DNA of 64,000 nt, taken from positions 3,038,001 through 3,102,000 of the forward strand of contig NZ_CP033169.1 in the NCBI RefSeq assembly GCF_003691585.1, read 5' to 3'. Position numbers and translations under genes: made by a program. Shown one piece after another: positions 52,636-60,793 of this stretch; positions within the stretch are counted from its first letter, which is position 1; every line of letters starts with the position of its first letter. Origin of the DNA: Biomaibacter acetigenes. GTDB lineage: Bacteria; Bacillota; Thermosediminibacteria; Thermosediminibacterales; Tepidanaerobacteraceae. The notes under the pieces were generated by a model. The model made no database searches. It had not been told where the DNA came from and saw only the letters and a list, made by a program, of their open reading frames with translations.

Positions 52636-53361
52636 TTAAATAGGTAGCTTTCTTATTTTGTCGATCGGCGGCATGAAGGTCTTTTTGCTGTGCCTAACAT
52701 TGCAGCCGATGATAGCTTCCATAACTTTTACCGAAGCCCCAGCAGGATCTATCACCGGAACGTTGAGATTATTCATGATGAGCTTCTGACTAAGTCCTTT
52801 GGCGATGCCCCCAAACCCTGTGCACCCAAGGACGATTACATCCACTTCGTCTTTATATATCATCTGGCTTGCTTTTTCAAATAAAATATCGATGAGCCTG
52901 TCATTGTCCGTTAGGCCGAGCACCGGTATATTGACGCTGTCAATGGCCATGATCCGGCCCATGTTGATATAGGTCTGATTCTGTTTTCTTATGAGAGGCA
53001 GCAGATTAGGAAGTATGGTGATTATTCCTATCCTTCTACCCAAATTCAAAGCCAGGTTTACCGCTGCTTCTCCCGAACCAAGAATAGGAATGCTCACCGC
53101 TTCTCTAGCAGCATCAACTCCCGGATTTACGAAACAGTAACTTACTATACCGTCATATCCCTCCTTTTCCGCCTCTTCCGCGAGTTTTACAACAAAAGGA
53201 GCGCTGAAAACGAGATCATACTCGCTTTCAATAGAATCCACGCCCCACTCAAGATGTTTTGCTTTTATAATGGTATCAGGGGCAGCAAATTGTTTTAATA
53301 TTTCCTCTTCCAAAAAGTCGGGCCGTTCGGTTATTATGGGCCGAATAAAAAGTATCCTCAT
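52636..53361 (-). CDS. Aspartate/glutamate/hydantoin racemase family protein (first copy)
   Basis: First gene of the sigma-54 operon, 241 residues. Catalytic Cys motifs are VSYCFVNPGVDAAREAVS near residue 79 and VIVLGCTGFGGIAKGLSQKL near residue 180. GSGEAAVNLALNLGRRIGII lies between. I choose the ATG at 53361 because AGGGGGAAG precedes it by a few bases; the ATG at 53379 overlaps that site. It probably interconverts enantiomers of a hydantoin or amino acid derivative brought in by the Liv system. Confidence 0.87.
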   Translation of the reverse strand: MRILFIRPIITERPDFLEEEILKQFAAPDTIIKAKHLEWGVDSIESEYDLVFSAPFVVKLAEEAEKEGYDGIVSYCFVNPGVDAAREAVSIPILGSGEAAVNLALNLGRRIGIITILPNLLPLIRKQNQTYINMGRIMAIDSVNIPVLGLTDNDRLIDILFEKASQMIYKDEVDVIVLGCTGFGGIAKGLSQKLIMNNLNVPVIDPAGASVKVMEAIIGCNVRHSKKTFMPPIDKIRKLPI

Positions 53362-53424
53362 CCAACTTCCCCCTTTCATTTTGCAATTGGTTAAAAATAT
53401 TTAAACATATTTCAACATATCATA

Positions 53425-53441
53425 AAGCAAAATTTATGCCA
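53425..53441 (-). promoter_or_regulatory. Sigma-54 (-24/-12) promoter of the racemase-DUF917-Liv operon
   Basis: On the minus strand TTGGCATAAATTTTGCTT aligns with TGGCACG-N4-TTGC: GG and GC are exactly 12 bases apart, with the adjoining TT conserved. It lies 64 bases upstream of the racemase start and 120 bases from the activator gene's end. Confidence 0.82.
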
Positions 53442-53477
53442 AAATAAAGAGGCCAGATATACACAGTAGTCTGGCCT
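53441..53477 (-). terminator. Terminator of the sigma-54 activator gene
   Basis: Eight-base perfect stem AGGCCAGA / TCTGGCCT (53450-53477) followed on the minus strand by CTTTATTTT. It insulates the sigma-54 promoter from read-through of the activator gene. Confidence 0.85.
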
Positions 53478-53482
53478 TTCAG

Positions 53483-53549
53483 TTACACTTTGTAATCATT
53501 ATTTACATTACAGTGGAATAAAAGTTTACATTGGAATTAATGTTTACAT
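53483..53549. promoter_or_regulatory. Candidate enhancer sites for the sigma-54 activator
   Basis: The gap between the activator stop and its terminator holds the inverted repeat TTACACTTTGTAA (53483-53495) and three direct copies of TTTACAT (53502, 53525, 53543). They lie roughly 70-135 bases upstream of the expected transcription start, the normal enhancer distance for sigma-54 activators. Confidence 0.65.
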
Positions 53550-53559
53550 ACGAGTTATT

Positions 53560-55144
53560 TTATACAAATATATCATATTGCTTCATCTTTTTTATTACCG
53601 TTGTATGGGAAATTCCTAGGGCCCGGGCAATTTCCCGGGATGATTTGTATTTCTGGCACGCCCTTTTCAGGTATTCATTTTCGATTTTTTTCAACACCCG
53701 GGGAAGGTCCACCGGCAGCGAACATTCGTATTCGGAAGTTTCAGGCTTAACCCCTCCCGCCTGAATAGAATTCCTGCCAATCATAAGATGATCCACATCT
53801 ATTTTATCCTTTGCCAGAAGTAAGGCCCTTTCTATGACATTCTGTAATTCCCTTACGTTTCCAGGCCAGTCATAGAACATCAGCTCGGTCAGAGCTTCTT
53901 TAGTCACCTCAAGATGGGATTTGCCAATATCTTTGCCGAGGGTTTTTATCATATGCCCTACCAGAGTCGGTATGTCTTCTCTTCTCTCCCGCAACGGAGG
54001 TATATAAATAGGAATGACGTTTAACCGATAATACAGGTCTTCCCTAAAGGTTTTTTCTTCTATCATTTTTTCCAGGTTTTTATTGGTGGCGCAAATTATT
54101 CTAGTATCTATGGGAATTTCCTGCTTACCGCCTATGCGCCTTACCTTTTGTTCTTGCAAAACCCTTAAAAGCTTGGCCTGCAGCCGCGTAGACAGGTCTC
54201 CTATTTCGTCGAGAAACAGGGTGCCGCCAGTAGCCATTTCGAATAGCCCCTGCTTCCCCGAAGTAACGGCCCCAGTAAAGGAACCCTTTTCATACCCGAA
54301 AATTCGCTTTCCAGCAGCGAGTCGGGCACAGCCGCACAATTGATCGCAACAAAGGGATATTTGCTTCTCCTGCTACTCATGTGAATTGCCCTTGCAAATA
54401 GTTCCTTACCGGTTCCACTCTCTCCGCGCAGCATTATTGTAGAATTACTGGGAGCAACGGATCTAGCTAGGGTTATGGCATTTTTAAGGGCCTGGCTTTG
54501 GCCAATTATATCTTCAAAATCAATCATAGAAGGCCCACTCACCGACTGGATCATTTGCCTTACCTCTTCCATTTTGTTTAGAATAATGAGTGCCCCAGTT
54601 ATTGCCCCTTCTTCGTTTTTTATGATCCTCGTATTCATAAGCATGCTGATCCTCTTTTTTCCTTCAAACAGGTTTAATTCCACGTTGTTCCTATCGTGCA
54701 GATCTATATCCATATTGAACACACCGTACGGAATTATTTTATTTATATGCCTGTCAGTCGTATCGTAGGCATCCATATCAAACATCTCCTGGGCCTTTCT
54801 GTTGAAATAGGTTATGTTTCCTTTGCTGTCAACGGCTATTATCCCTTCGTTGATATTATTAATAACTGCATTAAGCTCCCTTTCTTTTTTTCATACCCCA
54901 TAAGGTCTATTTCGATGACATCAGTCAATTCTTTAACCTGGCTTATCATGTAAGTTCTAAAATCCTGCCATGACCTTTTTTCGTCCCATTCTATGTTTAT
55001 GCAAATAAACGGATTTACTTCCATCGTTACGATATTTATCCCATAGTTTACCAGAGCTTTGAGTACGTCGTATATCATGCCGATACGGTCTTCGGTCCCA
55101 ACAAGTCTTATTCTCTTGCTCTTGGTCCGCTTCATTTTTACCAT
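53560..55144 (-). pseudogene. Sigma-54-dependent activator (ACT-PAS-AAA+-Fis type), interrupted by two one-base deletions
   Basis: Restoring one base in the T7 run at 54885-54891 and one in the A4 run at 54299-54302 gives a continuous protein of about 528 residues: an ACT-like domain (RIRLVGTEDRIGMIYDVLKA near residue 10), a PAS domain (residues about 100-200), an AAA+ core with Walker A LRGESGTGKELFARAI, the sigma-54 contact loop GSFTGA, Walker B GTLFLDEIGD, and a Fis helix-turn-helix (REIARALGISHTTVIKKMKQ). The layout resembles TyrR/PrdR-type amino acid sensors. As written the gene is broken; since both losses are in homopolymers and no other lesions exist, a base-calling error is as likely as true decay. 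Confidence 0.82.
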
Positions 55145-55249
55145 CCCCTATACTATTAAAATACAGGACTTGTTTTTTTTTATTTTTTATTATAACACAT
55201 ATCCCCTTAATTGTCCGTGTCAATATGTAGTAGGTAAGTTTTTTAAAAA

Positions 55250-55478
55250 TAGACAGACGCCTCACGGCGTCTGCCCCTCAAGGAACCGGACGTGCGCAAT
55301 TTACGCATCCGGCTCTTCACACAGCCATTTACATCATTGTGGCTGATAATCGTAGATATTAATTCCCTTGCCTACGCTTAGGCCTTAGGTTACCCATCGA
55401 CCCCAAGGCTAGGTAATGGTGGCTGGCTAGGTCTTACCATGCAGATTTCTGCTATATGCTGTGCGCCTCGTGGCGCAC
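55250..55478 (-). mobile_element. Group II intron remnant without maturase
   Basis: On the minus strand the segment begins GTGCGCC, the group II 5' end form, and contains a domain V-like hairpin at 55283-55315: GAGCCGG / CCGGTTC lower stem with the AGC triad, the CG bulge, and TGCG / CGCA upper stem; the apical loop lacks the usual GAAA. Domain VI-like stem CAGACGCC / GGCGTCTG follows (55253-55275) and the element ends near CTAT. Total length is about 229 bases, far below a full domain I-VI ribozyme, and no reverse transcriptase is encoded, so most of domains I-IV has been lost. It lies 31 bases after the oxidoreductase stop. Confidence 0.75.
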
Positions 55479-55509
55479 GGAACCGTCTCCGTGTCTTGAG
55501 GGAATAGCT

Positions 55510-56643
55510 CTAGGAAACCGCAGTTTCCATCATTTTTGCCACATCAAGAGCTCTTTTCGCATCTTCAAGGGTCACATCAGGTTTAGATTTTTGCCCTTTC
55601 AAGGCATGGACAAGGTCTACGATACCTTGCCGCACGCAGGCTCTATACACTTCCCAACGATCCCGGTCCAGACGAAAAACATATTCCATTCGGGCTGTGG
55701 ATTCAAATTGTTTACCCCTGCCCTGAAAAACGCTGCCTTCAGGGAACGTTTTTAACTCCCTTTTTTCCAGTCGGACATCGATTCCGGGCAAAAAAGTCCG
55801 GGCTTCATCTAAAATATCTCCCGTCAAAAACTCGTCCGTTTCCGGGGTAACCATGGCATCTACGGCCAGGGTTATGGGTATCCACCCTTCGGTCTTTGTG
55901 TAAGCTCTTTCGAATATCAGGGAAAAGATCGTGTTTTCAAAGGCCTCGGGCTTTGTAAACCCGTGATAGTAGCTTACTACAGCGCCTTTTGGATGAAAGG
56001 CGACCCCCGTCACTCTGTCTATAAAATTATGCCCCTCTCTCCCGTATTTTGAGCCCCGGGCTCCAAGCGGAGGGCCTATCAGCCAGTTTACCAGGTCAAA
56101 AAAATGTACCCCATGCTCCACCCAGATACCGCCGCTCTTTCATAGTCCCAGAACCAGTGCTGCGGCGGCAGAGTGTCATCATGGGCATAATTTTCAAGGT
56201 AAGCCCTTTCGGGAAGTCCAAAGGTGTCCTTTTCACAAAGTCTTTTCAGTATCAGGTACAGGGGGTTTCTTCGCATCACAAAATCTATGCTGGCCTGGAG
56301 GTTTTTTTTTCGGGCTAAATCCACCAATTCCTGCATATCTTTCGGTTCATAGCTCCGGGCTTTTCCAGAAATACGTGTTTGCCCGCCAATAGCGTCTTCC
56401 TGGCCAGGTGAACGTGCATAAATGGAGGTGTGGAAATAATGATGATATCCGTATCCAGGTCATTTATGAGGTCGTCGGCATTGTCATATATCTTTACGAT
56501 ATTAAATCTTTGCTTGAATTCTTCAGCCTTTTTTTTATCGATATCCGCTGCGGCGGTCACACATATCTCTTTGGCGTCCTGCAGTGATTCCAGAATCATT
56601 CCTGCAAACCACCAAGCCCAACAATCCCCGCATTTATTTTCAT
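55510..56643 (-). pseudogene. Gfo/Idh/MocA family oxidoreductase, interrupted by three one-base deletions
   Basis: Three apparent one-base losses (near 56606-56608, 56344-56345 and 56136) break an otherwise complete gene of about 378 codons. Corrected, it starts MKINAGIVGLGGFAGMILES (Rossmann motif), has STPPFMHVHLARKTLLAGKH and LEKPGAMN (the EKP motif) near residue 98, and a C-terminal domain with GGIWVEHGVHFFDLVNWLIG near residue 180. Such enzymes oxidise sugars, inositols or related compounds with NAD(P). The ATG at 56643 follows GTGGGGG. It may be a pseudogene or a victim of consensus errors. Confidence 0.8.
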
Positions 56644-56707
56644 ATCAATGCCCCCACTGTCATAAAACAAATAATATTAATTTTAGGTTATGTTAAAAAT
56701 GCTGGTT

Positions 56708-56813
56708 TTATAAAAGAATCTTTGATTCTAAATCCTCGGGCACAGGGCCCGAGGTATTATATCGGTAGATTCTCTTGAAACTTTGTGCGGCATTCTGCCG
56801 CAGTCGTTTTAAA
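56708..56813. repeat. 106-bp intergenic repeat, copy 2
   Basis: Same element as 4602-4707, same orientation, 102 of 106 bases identical. The middle hairpin is a perfect 8-base stem here (CCTCGGGC/GCCCGAGG). On the minus strand it contains CAAAGTTT-N11-ACCGATAT, 13 of 16 positions matching a sigma-28 consensus. It lies 64 bases upstream of the oxidoreductase start and 18 bases after the stop of the gene at 56832. Confidence 0.9.
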
Positions 56814-56831
56814 AAAGCACTGATTTAATAA

Positions 56832-57790
56832 TCAGTGCCATGGATCCTGCGGAAATTTCATTATAACCTTTTTTAAAATCCTGAGTTCTTCCGGGGTATC
56901 GTCGTGGAACATTCCCTTTTTTAAGCCCTGAAGTTCCCTCATACCCTTCCGGGTGGTTATATTCATATCCTTTGTAATTCTAGAGACGGTCCTGTTCCTG
57001 GCTTCGGTTATGGAATCTATCAGGTTTGCGCCGTTCTTTATCTGGTTTTTAAATTCTTCGGTAAGGTAGTATGAAGCCATCTGGGTGAGGGGATTTCCGC
57101 ATATTCCGCTTCTGGTGACTCCAAAGACTTCCGGCAATTTTTTGGCTATGCCCACTTCCACGGACCATTTCAATTCCTCAGTCTCTCTGCGCATACTCTC
57201 CCTCAGGGTTTTTGGAGTGCATATGGCGTAGTTTTTAAAGACCGGATGATGGCATGCTCCACAGTGTGGGCTTTTTCGGGTTCAATTTCACCGTTTAAGC
57301 GTCCCACTATAGCCACTTCCTTGCCGGTTTCGTATTCAAAGCCGTATATGGTTATCTCTATATTTTTCCTGTCGGAATCAAAGGTGGTATATCCTCCCCT
57401 TGGATGCCAGCCCGCCCCGCAAATAATGGGGTATCCCTCATTCCTCATCTTCTGGAAATCAAGCTTTTCTATTCCAACAGCCATGAGGCCCTTTTCTGTA
57501 AAGTCGAAATTTCTGGCCTTACAACTTTCCCTGCCTATGACTCTGGCAAAAAGCCCGGTACCATTCCCTCCGGGCAAGGTATCCTTCCATATATCTTCAA
57601 TCCTGGCCAATACGCCAACGGGATAAAGGCCATTATCTTCGGAAGAAATGGGAAATATGAATATCTCTCCTCCAACTCCGGCATTTAGAATCATCCTGGA
57701 AAAATAGGGATCGAGAAACACACCCTGCAAAATGCCTCCATCCGGGCGGGGAAGCACACCATTTACAATTGGAAGAGCAAATACGTTCAA
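56832..57790 (-). pseudogene. Conserved protein of unknown function, one apparent frameshift
   Basis: Two frames join if one base is added to the T5 run at 57232-57236, giving about 319 residues. The first part has LPRPDGGILQGVFLDPYFSR, CGAGWHPRGGYTTFDSDRKN and HTVEHAIIRSLK; after the junction come YAICTPKTLRESMRRETEEL, WSVEVGIAKKLPEVFGVTRS and RNRTVSRITKDMNITTRKGM. No membrane segment or signal peptide is seen. The conserved His/Glu/Cys residues could form an active site, but I do not recognise the family. It lies downstream of dusB in the same direction (106-base gap). Confidence 0.6.
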
Positions 57791-57896
57791 AGTTCTACCT
57801 CCTCTTTAAGATGTGGGATGCGGGATGTGCGAAGTGTGAAGTAGAATGGTAGAAACGGAGCGAAAAACCGCCGCAACAACCCCTTGCAGCCCTTAG

Positions 57897-58865
57897 TTAC
57901 TGCAGTTGACCAATACCTGCAAAAAATTTGGTCAGTATATGTTTTATTTGTCTGGGGTCTTTTTCTTCCTGGATTGCCCTTTTTACCGGAGCGGAATGAG
58001 GGAGACCTTTGAGATACCACGCCAGATGTTTTCTCATTTCGAGCACCCCCATGCGCTCCCCGTGAAATTCCACTGCCCTGTCCAGGTGAAGCAGCATTGT
58101 TTCAAGCCTTTCCTTCATTTCCGGAGGCGGTAGCTGCTTACCGGTTTTAAGAAAAAATTTTATCTCTCTGAAAATCCAGGGATTCCCAAGGGCTCCCCGG
58201 CCTATCATAATGCCGTCGCACACGGTTTTTTCCAGCATAGCTTTAGCGTCTTGCGGGGAAAAAACATCTCCGTTTCCGATGACCGGAATACCGACAGCCT
58301 GCTTTACCTTTTTTATGATATCCCAGTCAGCTTTGCCGGAATAAAAACTCTCCCTGGTCCTGGCGTGCACTATGATTTGCGATGCCCCGCTTTTTTCGGC
58401 CATGATCGAAAACTCCACGGCATTGATGCTGTTTTCATCCCATCCCTTGCGGATTTTAATGTTTACCGGCTTTTTGGAAGCTCTTACGGTATATTCTATG
58501 ATTTTTGCAGCCAGGTCCGGAACTTTCATCAGGGCGCAGCCGTCGCCATTTTTAACTATTTTGGGTGTGGGGCATCCCATGTTGATGTTTATGAAATCAA
58601 AGGTCAAGTCCTGAATTTTTTTTACCGCATGAGAGAAAAATTCGGGGTCGTTCCCGAAAAGCTGAACACCGATAGGGTGTTCATCTTCTCCTATCTCCAG
58701 GAGTTTATGGGTTTTCTGGTCATTATAAAATAAGCCCCGGGTGCTTATCATCTCGGTAATAAGAATATCCGCCCCCATCTCCTTGCAGATCATTCTGAAA
58801 GGCCTGTCGGTGATGCCGGCCATGGGAGCGAGGAACAGCGGGATGTCAGGCATAAATTCATTCAA
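57897..58865 (-). CDS. dusB: tRNA-dihydrouridine synthase
   Basis: Reduces specific uridines of tRNA D-loops with FMN and NADPH. The 322-residue protein has LAPMAGITDRPFRMICKEMG near residue 12, INMGCPTPKIVKNGDGCALM near residue 93 with the catalytic Cys, VHARTRESFYSGKADWDIIK near residue 167, and GDVFSPQDAKAMLEKTVCDG leading to MIGRGALGNPWIF near residue 218. It is close to Bacillus DusB, often located near ftsH and coaX as here. Confidence 0.94.
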   Translation of the reverse strand: MNEFMPDIPLFLAPMAGITDRPFRMICKEMGADILITEMISTRGLFYNDQKTHKLLEIGEDEHPIGVQLFGNDPEFFSHAVKKIQDLTFDFININMGCPTPKIVKNGDGCALMKVPDLAAKIIEYTVRASKKPVNIKIRKGWDENSINAVEFSIMAEKSGASQIIVHARTRESFYSGKADWDIIKKVKQAVGIPVIGNGDVFSPQDAKAMLEKTVCDGIMIGRGALGNPWIFREIKFFLKTGKQLPPPEMKERLETMLLHLDRAVEFHGERMGVLEMRKHLAWYLKGLPHSAPVKRAIQEEKDPRQIKHILTKFFAGIGQLQ

Positions 58866-59006
58866 ATTTGATACAACCTCCCGAAATGATTGATGTGAAA
58901 AGTCGCTTTAGGTGGTCGTGACGGCCTGGCACCTGACCCTTCAGAGGTCGGAGGCCGGAAGTCAGAAGTCGGATCGGGATCAATCTATTAATTTTAGAGG
59001 GAAAAC

Positions 59007-59795
59007 CTAAAGTTTTCCCTCTGTCGTTTCATCATTTTTTTCGTAGAGCAGTCGAAGACCATCCAGTGTGAGCATTATGTCAACTTCATCTATGGTCCTG
59101 GTTTCGCTGCATATAAGGGGCGCAAGGCCTCCGGTGGCCACGGTGAAAATTCTCCCACCGCCCATTTCCCGTTTCATCCTCTCAACTATGTTATCCACCA
59201 GGCCCACATAACCGTAGAATATTCCTGCCTGCATGCTGGCAGCGGTGTTCCTTCCGATAATTTTATCGGGCCTGGCTATCTCCACCCGGTAAAGCCGGGC
59301 AGCGCTCTTGAACAGCGCCTCGGTGGAAATGCCTATCCCCGGGGCGATGGCTCCCCCAAGGTAATCCAGCCCCGCCGTCACGGCATCGAAGGTGGTGGCG
59401 GTTCCAAAATCCACTATTATGACAGGCCCTCCGTATTTATAATATGCCGCTACAGCGTTTACTATTCGGTCTGCCCCCACTTCCCGGGGATTCTCATATT
59501 TTATGTTGATGCCGGTTTTTATCCCCGGCCCCACCACCAGTGCTTTTATGGAAAAGTATCTGGCGCACATCCTCTCCAGGACCGGAGTTATGGTGGGCAC
59601 CACCGAAGAGATAATGGCGCCGTTTATTTTCTGAAGCTCGATACCCGCATCCCTCAAAAGAGATTTGAGCATTATGCCGTATTCATCTTCGGTTTGCTCA
59701 CGGTGGGTGGCCATCCTCCAGGAGGCCACCAGGTCCTTGCCATCGTATATTCCAAATACTATATTGGTATTGCCCACATCAACTGCCAACAGCAT
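59007..59795 (-). CDS. coaX: Type III pantothenate kinase
   Basis: Phosphorylates pantothenate in the first step of coenzyme A synthesis. The 262-residue protein starts [20 protein letters not shown] (phosphate loop of the ASKHA fold); [20 protein letters not shown] with the catalytic Asp that follows (DRIVNAVAA) lies near residue 105 and [13 protein letters not shown] near residue 130. Start is the ATG at 59795 after AGAAGGTGA. It follows the ECF S-component gene by four bases, matching uptake and first phosphorylation of the same vitamin. Confidence 0.95.
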   Translation of the reverse strand: MLLAVDVGNTNIVFGIYDGKDLVASWRMATHREQTEDEYGIMLKSLLRDAGIELQKINGAIISSVVPTITPVLERMCARYFSIKALVVGPGIKTGINIKYENPREVGADRIVNAVAAYYKYGGPVIIVDFGTATTFDAVTAGLDYLGGAIAPGIGISTEALFKSAARLYRVEIARPDKIIGRNTAASMQAGIFYGYVGLVDNIVERMKREMGGGRIFTVATGGLAPLICSETRTIDEVDIMLTLDGLRLLYEKNDETTEGKL

Positions 59796-59799
59796 GAAC

Positions 59800-60321
59800 T
59801 CACCTTCTAAACTTTCTGCAAGTCTTAGACACGATGACCGTAATTGCCACGGCCACCACGATTTCGGGAATACCGTGGGTGAGCGCCACACCCCAGGCCA
59901 CAGGCCCGGTCAGGTATCCCCTTAGCACGGCAAGCCCCAGAACTCCCGCAGTGTTGGTAATGGTGCCGAATGCCGCCGCCAGGGCATCACTTTTAGTCAA
60001 CCGGTAAACACCATATGCCACAACACCTATGAAGATTCTCGGCAAAATGGCAATCAGGGGGTCCGCAAATAGTGCGCTCCCCGCCTGCATGAAGCTGTAA
60101 AGGCCGAATATGAGACCCGTAAGGGCTCCCACTACCGGTCCCTCCAGCACACCGCCGAGAATGGCCGGGACATGCATGATGGTTGCATGGCCTGCTGCTG
60201 TGGGCACGGGTATAAATCCCAGGGGTGTCATGCCGAGCACCACAGAAACCGCTCCCAGCAGGCCCGCCACCGTCAGGGTCCTGGTTTGCCATCTCCTTCC
60301 GATAGCTGACTCCGTCTTCAT
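59800..60321 (-). CDS. ECF transporter S component, probably for pantothenate
   Basis: A 173-residue vitamin-binding membrane subunit with five or six hydrophobic segments, including [20 protein letters not shown] near residue 16, [20 protein letters not shown] near residue 42 and [14 protein letters not shown] near residue 64. It would need the shared EcfAA'T module encoded elsewhere. Tight coupling to coaX supports a pantothenate (PanT-like) ligand by inference. The ATG follows GGAGGTG. Confidence 0.85.
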   Translation of the reverse strand: MKTESAIGRRWQTRTLTVAGLLGAVSVVLGMTPLGFIPVPTAAGHATIMHVPAILGGVLEGPVVGALTGLIFGLYSFMQAGSALFADPLIAILPRIFIGVVAYGVYRLTKSDALAAAFGTITNTAGVLGLAVLRGYLTGPVAWGVALTHGIPEIVVAVAITVIVSKTCRKFRR

Positions 60322-60427
60322 TTTTTCACCTCCGTTCCAGCTCGTTAAAACGATGCCGGACGATTTTGGGTATAACCCATAATTATTTTATCAGTATGGG
60401 GTGTAAAAAGCAATATATAAAGTTTTA

Positions 60428-60455
60428 TAAAAAAGCCCGGAAATATATCCGGACA
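60428..60455 (-). terminator. Terminator of the radical SAM-ArsR operon
   Basis: On the minus strand TCCGG-ATATAT-TCCGG type stem (CCGGA/TCCGG) followed by GCTTTTTTAT, about 12 bases after the arsR stop. Confidence 0.7.
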
Positions 60456-60466
60456 TTGGATTTATG

Positions 60467-60781
60467 TTATATGCCCTCCATTATGGCTTTTTGCCTCAAG
60501 TTGAAAAGCATTTCTTCCATGTAACTCAAGAATTCATTGATAGCCTCGTCCCTCAAGCTGTAAAATACATACTTGCCTTTCTGGCGGCTTTTCAGTATGC
60601 CGCTTTCCTTCAGTGTCCTGAGATGGCCGGAGATGTTCGCCTGAGAACTACCCAATTCTGCTACCAGCTGAGTCACGGTCTTTTCTTGTTCTTTTAAGGC
60701 ATTGATGATCCTCAACCTGGTCCTGTCGGCCAGGCCCTGCAAAAACTGAACCTGGTATTCCGATATATTCTTTAATGTCAA
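60467..60781 (-). CDS. ArsR family regulator without cysteine sensor sites
   Basis: A 104-residue winged-helix repressor: LADRTRLRIINALKEQEKTV near residue 17, the recognition helix in SSQANISGHLRTLKESGIL near residue 43, and the wing SRQKGKYVFYSLRD. There is no cysteine at all, so the classic As/Cd/Zn thiolate sites are absent; it may sense another ligand or act by DNA binding alone. It lies 12 bases after the radical SAM gene and probably binds the palindrome at 62187-62208, repressing its own operon. Confidence 0.9.
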   Translation of the reverse strand: MTLKNISEYQVQFLQGLADRTRLRIINALKEQEKTVTQLVAELGSSQANISGHLRTLKESGILKSRQKGKYVFYSLRDEAINEFLSYMEEMLFNLRQKAIMEGI

Positions 60782-60793
60782 AATTCCCCCTCC

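Noticed and set aside
54201-54339. Two separate overlapping proteins, or programmed frameshifting, in the activator gene
   Set aside because: The overlap is explained by a single missing base within GCGAATTTTCGGG; there is no slippery heptamer with downstream pseudoknot, and the family is never split in this way.
46227-55144. A prophage or biosynthetic gene cluster signature
   Set aside because: No phage structural, integrase, NRPS/PKS or peptide-maturation genes are present; the locus is a transport and catabolic unit.
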